From Buttiauxella ferragutiae (GTDB taxonomy: Bacteria; Pseudomonadota; Gammaproteobacteria; Enterobacterales; Enterobacteriaceae), in assembly GCF_001654915.1 (NCBI RefSeq), contig NZ_LXEQ01000027.1: a stretch of DNA of 64,000 nucleotides, one strand, 5' to 3'. Positions 6,704 to 13,825 of the stretch are shown here, piece by piece. How positions within the stretch are numbered: position 1 is the stretch's first letter; each line of letters starts with the position of its first letter. The notes below the pieces were generated by a model, which was given only the letters and a program-made list of their open reading frames with translations, was not told where the DNA came from and did not search any database. The translations under genes and the position numbers were made by a program.

Positions 6704-8839
6704 TTAGCCGATCTGCCCGTTGCCGAGGTGCTTCACGCGGCGCTTCACTTCTTCTTGCTTGCCGGCGTTAAACGGGCGAGCATCCGGGCTGCCGAGGTAA
6801 CCGCAAACGCGGCGCGTTACCGAGACGCGAGCGGCGTCGTGGTTACCACATTTCGGGCAGGTGAAGCCTTTGCTGGTGCATTCAAACTCACCGGTAAAGC
6901 CACATTCGTAGCACTCATCAATTGGCGTGTTAGTGCCGTAGTACGGAACGTGTTGGTAGCTGTAATCCCAGACATCTTCCAGCGCTTGCAAATTGTGCTG
7001 AATATTTGGGTATTCGCCGTAACAGATGAAACCGCCGTTCGCGACTGGTGGATACGCTGCTTCAAAGTCGATTTTGTCGTAAGGGTTAACTTTCTTCTCA
7101 ACATCTAAGTGGAAGCTGTTGGTGTAGTAACCTTTATCCGTCACGCCAGCAACCACGCCAAACTCAGCGGTATCAAGACGGCAGAAGCGGTCGCACAGGT
7201 TTTCACTTGGCGTGCTGTAAAGGCTGAAACCGTAGCCCGTTTCTTCTTTCCATGTGTCAGTTGCCTGGCGCAGACGCTCAACAATTGCCACGGCTTTCGC
7301 ACGCAGTTCTTCGCTGTCGTAAACGTGCTGATTACCAAACAGCGCATTCACCGTTTCGTGGATGCCGATGTAACCCAGGGAAATCGACGCACGGCCATTT
7401 TTGAAAATCTCAGAAACGTCGTCGTCGGCTTTCAGGCGCACACCGCAAGCCCCTTCCATATACAGGATTGGCGCAACGCGAGCTTTCACTCCTTCCAGCC
7501 GTGCAATACGCGTCATCAGGGCTTTAAAAGCCAGCTCCAGACGGCTATCGAGCAGCGTCCAGAACGTGGCTTCATCGCCTTTCGCTTCCAGTGCAATACG
7601 CGGCAAATTCAGGCTGATCACGCCGATGTTATTACGGCCATCGTGAATCTGCTCGCCGTTCTCTTCATATACGCCAAGGAAACTACGGCAGCCCATTGGG
7701 GTTTTGAACGAGCCGGTCACTTTCACGACCTGGTCATAGTTCAGGATATCCGGGTACATGCGCTTGCTGGCGCACTCCAGAGCCAACTGTTTAATGTCGT
7801 AGTTTGCATCGCCAGCCTTGTGGTTCAGACCCTCTTTGATAGCAAATACCAGTTTCGGGAACACCGCCGTTTTGCGGTTTTTGCCCAGACCTGCGATGCG
7901 ATTACGCAGAATAGATTTCTGAATCAGACGTGATTCCCAACTAGTTCCCAGGCCAAAACCAAAGGTGACAAACGGCGTCTGACCATTGGCTGTATGCAGC
8001 GTATTCACTTCATATTCCAGGGACTGGAAGGCGTCATAACACTCTTTCTCAGTACGGGAAAGCGCATAACCTTCGTCATCCGGGATCTGCCATTCCTCGG
8101 CGGTTTCACGGTGTTTTTCAAAGCTTGCGGTGACAAATGGCGCCAGCACTTCGTCAATACGGTTAATCGTGGTGCCGCCGTAAATATGGCTGGCAACCTG
8201 AGCAATAATTTGCGCAGTCACCGCTGTGGCGGTAGAGATGGATTTTGGTGGCTCGATTTCCGCATTACCCATCTTAAAGCCGTGCGTCAGCATGCCTTTG
8301 AGATCGATAAGCATGCAGTTAAACATCGGGAAGAACGGGGAGTAATCCAGATCGTGATAGTGAATATCGCCACGCTCGTGGGCCAGTACCACATCACGCG
8401 GTAACAAATGCTGTGATGCGTAGTGTTTAGCCACGATCCCGGCTAACAGGTCGCGCTGTGTCGGGATAACCTTGCTGTCTTTATTGGCATTTTCGTTGAG
8501 CAAGGCGGAGTTAGTTTGTTCAACCAGACCGCGGATCTCCTGGTTTAAGCGGCCACGTTTTTCGCGCTCAATATCACGGTCATGACGATATTCGATATAA
8601 GCACGCGCCAGTTGCTTGTAGTCACCAGCCATCAGCTGATTTTCCACGGCAGTCTGGATTTCACCGATATCAACCTGAGTGCGGCCTTCCATTTGCGCAC
8701 GAACAATATCTGCGACGGTGGCGCAATAGTCTGCGTCATCGACTCCCGCTGCTTTAGCTGCACGAAGAATAGCTTCTTTAATGCGCTCTGAAGTGAAAGG
8801 CACTTTGCACCCGTCTCTTTTCATCACATGCGGTGTCAT
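6704..8839 (-). CDS. nrdD: Anaerobic (class III) ribonucleoside-triphosphate reductase NrdD
   Basis: 711 residues (E. coli 712). Reduces NTPs to dNTPs without oxygen, using formate as reductant. An ATP-cone allosteric domain occupies roughly residues 1-95. The Zn site is visible as ECYECG...CPKCG near 640-665, and the glycyl radical segment RVCGYLGSPDARPF ends the catalytic domain, with the radical Gly near 680. Upstream lie paired NrdR-like boxes, two DnaA boxes and an FNR-like site, so anaerobic and dNTP-linked control is expected. Confidence 0.97.
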   Translation of the reverse strand: MTPHVMKRDGCKVPFTSERIKEAILRAAKAAGVDDADYCATVADIVRAQMEGRTQVDIGEIQTAVENQLMAGDYKQLARAYIEYRHDRDIEREKRGRLNQEIRGLVEQTNSALLNENANKDSKVIPTQRDLLAGIVAKHYASQHLLPRDVVLAHERGDIHYHDLDYSPFFPMFNCMLIDLKGMLTHGFKMGNAEIEPPKSISTATAVTAQIIAQVASHIYGGTTINRIDEVLAPFVTASFEKHRETAEEWQIPDDEGYALSRTEKECYDAFQSLEYEVNTLHTANGQTPFVTFGFGLGTSWESRLIQKSILRNRIAGLGKNRKTAVFPKLVFAIKEGLNHKAGDANYDIKQLALECASKRMYPDILNYDQVVKVTGSFKTPMGCRSFLGVYEENGEQIHDGRNNIGVISLNLPRIALEAKGDEATFWTLLDSRLELAFKALMTRIARLEGVKARVAPILYMEGACGVRLKADDDVSEIFKNGRASISLGYIGIHETVNALFGNQHVYDSEELRAKAVAIVERLRQATDTWKEETGYGFSLYSTPSENLCDRFCRLDTAEFGVVAGVTDKGYYTNSFHLDVEKKVNPYDKIDFEAAYPPVANGGFICYGEYPNIQHNLQALEDVWDYSYQHVPYYGTNTPIDECYECGFTGEFECTSKGFTCPKCGNHDAARVSVTRRVCGYLGSPDARPFNAGKQEEVKRRVKHLGNGQIG

Positions 8840-8860
8840 GATCTCTCCATTCTAAAAAGG

Positions 8861-8948
8861 TTATCCACAAAGGATTGAAATTGTTCGCAAGCCGAAATTT
8901 GCTCGCGTTGCCATAGGCTTTATGATTTTGAGCCGATGTTTATCCACA
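8861..8948. promoter_or_regulatory. Two perfect DnaA boxes upstream of nrdD
   Basis: TTATCCACA occurs exactly at 8861-8869 and 8940-8948, both on the plus strand and 79 bp apart start to start. The first is only 21 bp from the nrdD start codon. They match the strict R1-type DnaA box. In E. coli the aerobic operon nrdAB is DnaA-controlled; a similar role here is inference. A minus-strand TATTAT (8984-8989) is a candidate -10. Confidence 0.55.
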
Positions 8949-8997
8949 GATAATCCCCTGAATCCTCTGTGGTACTTGTTGCTATAATAGTCGAAAA

Positions 8998-9044
8998 ATA
9001 CAATATGTGGGGTCGGGGCGCATTTTAAGGTCTATATGTAGTGC
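8998..9044 (-). promoter_or_regulatory. Pair of NrdR-box-like sequences
   Basis: Two boxes, atacaatatgtggggt (8998-9013) and ggtctatatgtagtgc (9029-9044), match the NrdR consensus acaCwAtATaTwGtgt at about 12 and 11 of 16 positions. They are spaced exactly 31 bp, three helical turns, as NrdR sites usually are. They lie just upstream of the candidate nrdD -10, where NrdR would repress. Confidence 0.65.
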
Positions 9045-9071
9045 TTTGCATCAAAGATGTTTGCGATTTTA

Positions 9072-9085
9072 TTGATGCAGAACAA
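9072..9085 (-). promoter_or_regulatory. FNR-like site upstream of nrdDG
   Basis: TTGATgcagAACAA matches the FNR consensus TTGAT-N4-ATCAA at 9 of 10 fixed positions. Anaerobic activation of nrdDG by FNR is known in E. coli, so the placement is sensible, although it lies about 100 bp from the candidate promoter. Confidence 0.45.
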
Positions 9086-9147
9086 AGTAAATCGGTAGTA
9101 GTAGGAAGGATGGGCTACGCGGAGAAGACCTAAAATTTTGGCAGAGA

Positions 9148-9173
9148 GATCTCCCTCAATTATTAGGGAGATC
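9148..9173 (-). terminator. Stem-loop downstream of treC
   Basis: A perfect 9-bp stem (gatctccct / agggagatc) with an 8-nt loop, 15 bp beyond the treC stop. On the minus strand it is followed by a T-poor stretch and then AAAATTTT, so as an intrinsic terminator it is only moderate. Confidence 0.55.
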
Positions 9174-9187
9174 CTTCCTGGTGGAAA

Positions 9188-10846
9188 TTAACACTGCAAC
9201 CAATAAACCGCCTCAAATGGCCGTAAGCTGATCTCGCCAGGTCTCCCCGCTGCATCAGCGTAGTTGCTCATCAGCACATCCCAGTCGCCTTCAAAGGCTT
9301 CCGGCATCCACCATTGATTTTCACGGCTGAGGTTCGCCGCAACCACCAGTGTTTGCCCTTGCCATTCACGGCGGTAACACCACAAATACGGATGCTCAGG
9401 CAGCAGATCCTGATAACTACCCCAGGTGAAAACAGGGTTGGCTTTACGCAGTTTGATGAGGCGTTGGTAGGCATAAAATACTGAATCGGCATCGTCAACC
9501 GCTGCTCTGGCATTGATGGTCTGATAGTTATCGCACAGGTTGATCCACGGCGTACCGGTGGTAAATCCTGCGTTTTCGCCATCGTCCCATTGCATCGGCG
9601 TACGGCTGTTATCGCGCGATTTACTGGCGAGGATCGCCAGCAGACTGTCACTCTCGCGGCCCTGGGCGCGCAACTCGGCATACATGTTGTGGCTTTCGAC
9701 ATCACGGTAATCAATGATGCGTTTGAAGTGCGGGTTGGTCATCCCCAACTCTTCGCCCTGATAGATATACGGCGTGCCCTGCATGCCATGTAGCACCATC
9801 GCCAGCATTTTGGCTGCCGGCGCACGCAGCTCGCCTTCGTCACCAAAGCGCGACACAATGCGCGGCTGGTCGTGGTTACACCAGAACAACGCATTCCACG
9901 CTACGTTGTGCATGCCTTGTTGCCAGTGGCTGAAAATCGCTTTCAGTGCGATGTAATCAGGGGCTGCCAGCGCCCATTTTTGCCCGTCCGGATAATCCAC
10001 TTTCAGGTGATGGAAGTTGAACGTCATCGACAGCTCATTGCTGTTGAGTGCGGCATATTGCTGGCAGTTATCGAGCGTGGTGGAGGACATTTCGCCCACC
10101 GTCATTAACTCGCGTGGTACAAACACATCGCGGCTTAATTCTTGCAGATATTCGTGGATGCGCGGCCCGTCGGTGTAAAAACGACGTCCATCACCGCCTT
10201 CAATATCCGCCGGGAAATCCTGATCCTTGGAAACCAGGTTGATCACATCAAGACGCAAACCATCTACGCCACGGTCGGCCCAGAATTCGCAGACCTTTTT
10301 CAGTTCAGCGCGAACTTGCGGGTTTTCCCAGTTGAGATCCGCCTGCTCCGGCGCAAACAGGTGCAGATAATACTGGCCGCTCTCTGCGTGCCAGCGCCAG
10401 GCGTTACCACCGAATTTAGAGCGCCAGTTGTTGGGTAAAACGTCTGGCGTACCGTCGCGCCAGATATAAAACTCGCGGTACGGGCTCTCTTTGTTCAGCG
10501 ATTCGTGGAACCATGCATGTTGCGTGGAAGTATGGTTAAACACCATATCCAGAACGACGCGGATACCGCGCTCGTGGGCGCCAGCAACCAGTAAATCAAA
10601 GTCATCCAGCGTGCCGTAGGTATGATCGATGGCACAGTAGTTCGCCACGTCATAGCCGTTATCGACCTGCGGCGAAACATAAAACGGTGTCAGCCAGATG
10701 GCATCCACGCCAAGCAGTTTGAGATAGTCCAGGCGCTTAATTACGCCAATTAAATCACCGGTACCACTGCCAGTCGTGTCCTGGAAACTCTTCGGGTAGA
10801 TCTGGTAAATGACACCGTGTTGCCACCAGGGAGGAGTTGTATTCAT
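9188..10846 (-). CDS. treC: Trehalose-6-phosphate hydrolase TreC (GH13)
   Basis: 552 residues (E. coli 551). Cytoplasmic GH13 enzyme that splits trehalose-6-phosphate, delivered by TreB, into glucose and glucose-6-phosphate. The catalytic signatures are visible: DMVFNHTS near residue 100, GLRLDVINL with the nucleophile Asp near 200, VGEMSS with the acid/base Glu near 255, and NHDQPR near 325. AGGAATG precedes the ATG. Second gene of treBC, separated from treB by a 130-bp spacer carrying a BIME, so differential expression of the two cistrons is plausible. Confidence 0.96.
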   Translation of the reverse strand: MNTTPPWWQHGVIYQIYPKSFQDTTGSGTGDLIGVIKRLDYLKLLGVDAIWLTPFYVSPQVDNGYDVANYCAIDHTYGTLDDFDLLVAGAHERGIRVVLDMVFNHTSTQHAWFHESLNKESPYREFYIWRDGTPDVLPNNWRSKFGGNAWRWHAESGQYYLHLFAPEQADLNWENPQVRAELKKVCEFWADRGVDGLRLDVINLVSKDQDFPADIEGGDGRRFYTDGPRIHEYLQELSRDVFVPRELMTVGEMSSTTLDNCQQYAALNSNELSMTFNFHHLKVDYPDGQKWALAAPDYIALKAIFSHWQQGMHNVAWNALFWCNHDQPRIVSRFGDEGELRAPAAKMLAMVLHGMQGTPYIYQGEELGMTNPHFKRIIDYRDVESHNMYAELRAQGRESDSLLAILASKSRDNSRTPMQWDDGENAGFTTGTPWINLCDNYQTINARAAVDDADSVFYAYQRLIKLRKANPVFTWGSYQDLLPEHPYLWCYRREWQGQTLVVAANLSRENQWWMPEAFEGDWDVLMSNYADAAGRPGEISLRPFEAVYWLQC

Positions 10847-10886
10847 AAATCATTCCTAAAACCAGTGAGGCCAATGTGACCTCTGT

Positions 10887-10961
10887 TGTCGGATGACGCT
10901 AGCGCTTATCCGACCTACGAAAAGCCGTTGTAGGGTGGATAAGCGTTAGCGTCATCCACCA
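10887..10961. repeat. BIME between treB and treC
   Basis: Two REP units in inverse orientation (ttgtcggatgacgct... and gtagggtggataagcg...), each an imperfect palindrome of about 30 bp, lying inside the treBC operon. Confidence 0.85.
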
Positions 10962-10976
10962 CCGATTGTGAACCGA

Positions 10977-12395
10977 TTACACCACCAGCAACAAACCTTG
11001 ACGGTGTTTGCGTTTATACATCACGCTGGTCAATACAATCGGCACGATGACGGCAATCAGAATCGCCAGCGAATACACTTCCCAGTAACGCGGCTGAATG
11101 GACAGAATGCCTGGTAAACCACCCACGCCAATCCCGTTTGCCATCACGCCGCTCAGGCCACACAGTAAGCCCGCAAGCCCTGAGCCAATCATTGCGCACA
11201 GCATCGGGAAGCGGTATTTCAGGTTGATGCCGTACATCGCCGGTTCGGTCACGCCGAGGTAGGCAGAAATCGCCGCTGGAACTGAAATCTCACGTTCGTT
11301 GTGCTTACGGCTGCAAATAATGATGCCAACCACCGCAGATGCCTGAGCAATGTTAGACAGCGCAATCAGCGGCCAAACTGGGGTTCCGCCCATGCTCTGA
11401 ATCATCTGCATATCGATGGCGAGCGTGGTCTGATGTACACCGGTAATCACCAGCGGCGCGTAAAGGAAGCCAAACAACGCAGCGCCAATCGGCGCAAAAC
11501 TGCCGGTCATCAGATGGCGAACTGCAAAGGCCACACCGTCACCAATCCAGCGGCCAAACGGGCCGATAAACGCGTGCGCCAGGAACACCGCCAGAATCAG
11601 CGAACACACAGGCACTATTACAAGATAGAGGTAATCCGGCACGATGCGTTTCAGACGCGTCTCAATAAAGCCCAAAGCCAGGCCTGCCAACAAAGCTGGA
11701 ATCACTTGCGCCTGGTAGCCCACTTTCTCGATGGTAAACAGGCCAAAGTTCCACACTTCAGGAATTTTGCTACCCAATTCATAGGCATTCATCAGCTGTG
11801 GTGATACCAGCGTGACGCCAAGCACAATCCCAAGGATAGGTGTCCCGCCCATTTTTCGCACGGCTGACCAGCAAATACCGACTGGCAGATAGAAGAAGAT
11901 TGCCTCGCCAATCAGCCATAAGAAGTCGTAAATCGATTGTAGCGACGGGTGCATTTGCGCCAGCGTCTGCCCGTTGCTCATCGGCAAGTCGCCGATCACA
12001 TTACGGAAGCCGAGGATTAAACCGCCGCTGATCAATGCCGGTAACAGTGGGAAGAAGATCTCGGCGAAGTGGGAGATCAAACGCTCATGCCATTTCATAT
12101 TCTGGCGCGCGGCGAGTTTTGCTTGTTCTTTGTCTGAGTTGCTGTGGCCACTTGTGGCGATCAACGCCTGATAGTAATCGCCGACTTCGGGGCCAATCAC
12201 TACCTGGAACTGCCCGGCATTGGTAAAGCAGCCTTTCACCATCGGTAATTCTTCAATCTGTTTTGGTGATGCAGCGGCTGGGTTATTCAATACAAAACGC
12301 AAGCGGGTAATACAATGGCTCACAGTGGCGATGTTGCCACGTCCGCCAACCAGCTCTATCAGCCTGTCTATATCTTGTTGTTTCACTTTGGCCAT
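10977..12395 (-). CDS. treB: Trehalose-specific PTS IIBC component TreB
   Basis: 472 residues from the ATG at 12395; the longer reading frame begins 13 codons upstream without a homologous N-terminus. N-terminal EIIB domain with the phospho-cysteine in NIATVSHCITRLRF near residue 27, followed by the membrane EIIC domain of the glucose/sucrose family (about ten hydrophobic segments from residue 105; the GITEPA-like motif reads LGVTEPAMYG). Uses EIIA-Glc in trans, phosphorylating trehalose during import. Repressed by TreR through the palindrome at 12464-12475. Confidence 0.96.
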   Translation of the reverse strand: MAKVKQQDIDRLIELVGGRGNIATVSHCITRLRFVLNNPAAASPKQIEELPMVKGCFTNAGQFQVVIGPEVGDYYQALIATSGHSNSDKEQAKLAARQNMKWHERLISHFAEIFFPLLPALISGGLILGFRNVIGDLPMSNGQTLAQMHPSLQSIYDFLWLIGEAIFFYLPVGICWSAVRKMGGTPILGIVLGVTLVSPQLMNAYELGSKIPEVWNFGLFTIEKVGYQAQVIPALLAGLALGFIETRLKRIVPDYLYLVIVPVCSLILAVFLAHAFIGPFGRWIGDGVAFAVRHLMTGSFAPIGAALFGFLYAPLVITGVHQTTLAIDMQMIQSMGGTPVWPLIALSNIAQASAVVGIIICSRKHNEREISVPAAISAYLGVTEPAMYGINLKYRFPMLCAMIGSGLAGLLCGLSGVMANGIGVGGLPGILSIQPRYWEVYSLAILIAVIVPIVLTSVMYKRKHRQGLLLVV

Positions 12396-12463
12396 GATGA
12401 TGTCCCGAGGTAGTGAGGTGTTATCTGCCAGCAAGGTTATCTTTTAATCTTTTTTACGAAAAT

Positions 12464-12475
12464 GGGAACGTTCCC
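12464..12475. promoter_or_regulatory. TreR operator
   Basis: Perfect 12-bp palindrome GGGAACGTTCCC with the central CG of LacI/GalR-type operators, 69 bp upstream of the treB start and between treR and treB. It fits the known TreR site architecture. Confidence 0.8.
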
Positions 12476-12517
12476 GAAATAAGGCGACGATCACAATAAA
12501 CCGTAAAAGAGGGGAGA

Positions 12518-13465
12518 TTACTGTAATGATCCGGGGATAACGATCTGCTGTAGATCGCGGGTTTGGGTGATCTGGCCGATCAGTTGTCTTGCGGCCTGGC
12601 GACCGGCTTCGGCGTAACCGGGATCGACGGTAATGATCTCGGGATGGAGGAATTTCATCAGCGGCGTGCTACCGACGCTCGCCAGTTGCAAAGCGCTGTT
12701 TTGTTGTTCTTGCAGATATTTACTGGCACCCAAAGCGAGGGTATCGGTGGCGCACAGCAGCGCGGTGGTTTCCGGAGTCAATACTTCGGCCACGTGGTCA
12801 TAACCTTGTTTCATTGCCAGGCCCGGCAGGACGAAATTCGGTGTTAGCGCGTGGCTTTTACAGAACGCGAGATACGCCTGATGGCGGCGAAAACCGGTAG
12901 TGACATCGCTATGGGGAACGCCGAGGAAACTAATCTGGCGGTGGCCTTGCTCATACAGACGAGCCATCAAAATATCGATAGCGCCTTCATCGTCATAACA
13001 CACCGAAGCAAACCCTTTGGCGTCCCGCGCCATCAGCACCAGCGTCGATTGCCACGGAGCGAGTATTTTCTCATTGATGCCGGTGAAGCCAAACAAAATC
13101 ACCCCGTCGATATGGCGACGCCTCAGCACGCCTAAATGCTCTTCGACCAGTTTCGGGGAAAATTGGCTTTCCATCATGATCGGATCATAGCCTTGCTCAT
13201 AGAGCGACGGCAGCAGGGTTTGTACCGCGAGGTTTTCCGATAGCGAATCCAGACGGGTCACAATAATAGCGACCACTTTATCGCTCTGTCCACGCATCGC
13301 ACGTGCTGACCGGGAAGGGGAAAAACCTTCTTGCTGCATCACCGCTTCCACGCGCTCACGTGTACGCGCACTGACCCCGCTTTCATTATTCAGAACTCGC
13401 GAGACAGTGGATTTACCCACACCGCTTAAACGGGCGATGTCTTTGATAGTGAGGCGGCTTTGCAT
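12518..13465 (-). CDS. treR: Trehalose operon repressor TreR (LacI family)
   Basis: 315 residues from the ATG at 13465, matching E. coli TreR exactly in length; a frame-open extension of 19 codons upstream is not homologous. N-terminal LacI-type helix-turn-helix at residues 5-25 (TIKDIARLSGVGKSTVSRVLNN), hinge helix near 50, then a periplasmic-binding-protein-like effector domain sensing trehalose-6-phosphate. Lies directly upstream of treB in the same direction, with the operator in the intergenic gap. Confidence 0.96.
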   Translation of the reverse strand: MQSRLTIKDIARLSGVGKSTVSRVLNNESGVSARTRERVEAVMQQEGFSPSRSARAMRGQSDKVVAIIVTRLDSLSENLAVQTLLPSLYEQGYDPIMMESQFSPKLVEEHLGVLRRRHIDGVILFGFTGINEKILAPWQSTLVLMARDAKGFASVCYDDEGAIDILMARLYEQGHRQISFLGVPHSDVTTGFRRHQAYLAFCKSHALTPNFVLPGLAMKQGYDHVAEVLTPETTALLCATDTLALGASKYLQEQQNSALQLASVGSTPLMKFLHPEIITVDPGYAEAGRQAARQLIGQITQTRDLQQIVIPGSLQ

Positions 13466-13536
13466 GTGTCGGTTCCTGGCAATCAATTGCTCATTAGAAT
13501 TAAGGCTAGTCAACGATACCACAACGGAAAAAATCT

Positions 13537-13571
13537 GGTTTACGTGAGGTTTAGTTTTGTCGGCGTAGAAT
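13537..13571 (+). promoter_or_regulatory. PhoP box and -10 of the mgtLA promoter
   Basis: GGTTTA-cgtga-GGTTTA (13537-13553) is a perfect direct-repeat PhoP box with a 5-bp spacer. Twelve bases further downstream TAGAAT (13566-13571) serves as -10, the canonical geometry of PhoP-activated promoters. Transcription would start near 13578, giving a leader of about 250 nt before mgtA. Confidence 0.8.
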
Positions 13572-13615
13572 ATCCGCCAGTATCGTAATGACTTTTTCTT
13601 TTAACCGGAGGCGAC

Positions 13616-13666
13616 ATGGAACCTGATCCCAGTCCAGACCCTGTAATGACAGGAATAATCCGGTAA
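13616..13666 (+). CDS. mgtL: MgtL leader peptide (16 residues)
   Basis: A 16-codon ORF in the mgtA leader, preceded by CCGGAGG. It reads MEPDPSPDPVMTGIIR, sharing the acidic-proline start MEPDP with Salmonella/E. coli MgtL (17 residues) but diverging after residue 7 and lacking the basic RRR segment. In the known system, low Mg2+ or proline shortage perturbs translation of this peptide and lets RNA polymerase continue into mgtA. The last codons and the stop lie inside the 5' arm of the stem at 13657-13701, so ribosome position can control that stem. Confidence 0.8.
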   Translation: MEPDPSPDPVMTGIIR

Positions 13667-13701
13667 GACACCCTTCTTTGAAGCGACTGCCTTACCGGAT
13701 T
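13657..13701 (+). promoter_or_regulatory. mgtA leader stem-loop
   Basis: Perfect 11-bp stem aatccggtaag / cttaccggatt with a 23-nt loop. The 5' arm overlaps the end of mgtL. It corresponds in position to the Mg2+-responsive leader structure of mgtA, although the rest of the leader (to 13825) is not obviously conserved with what I remember of Salmonella. Confidence 0.65.
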
Positions 13702-13825
13702 GCGTAAGGCAGAGATCTCTCAATTAATGATATCCCTGCTGATGAAAAAATTTGGCCTGCAAGGCAAGGATTAGCCGCGCCTGCACGTCACCAGGTGCCA
13801 CAAAACGTGGCGCCGAGGGACTCCT

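Noticed and set aside
7109..7933. 274-codon open frame opposite nrdD
   Set aside because: It lies wholly antisense to the highly conserved nrdD and has no recognisable domain; a shadow of codon usage. The same applies to long frames opposite valS (35790-36614) and mgtA (14432-15157).
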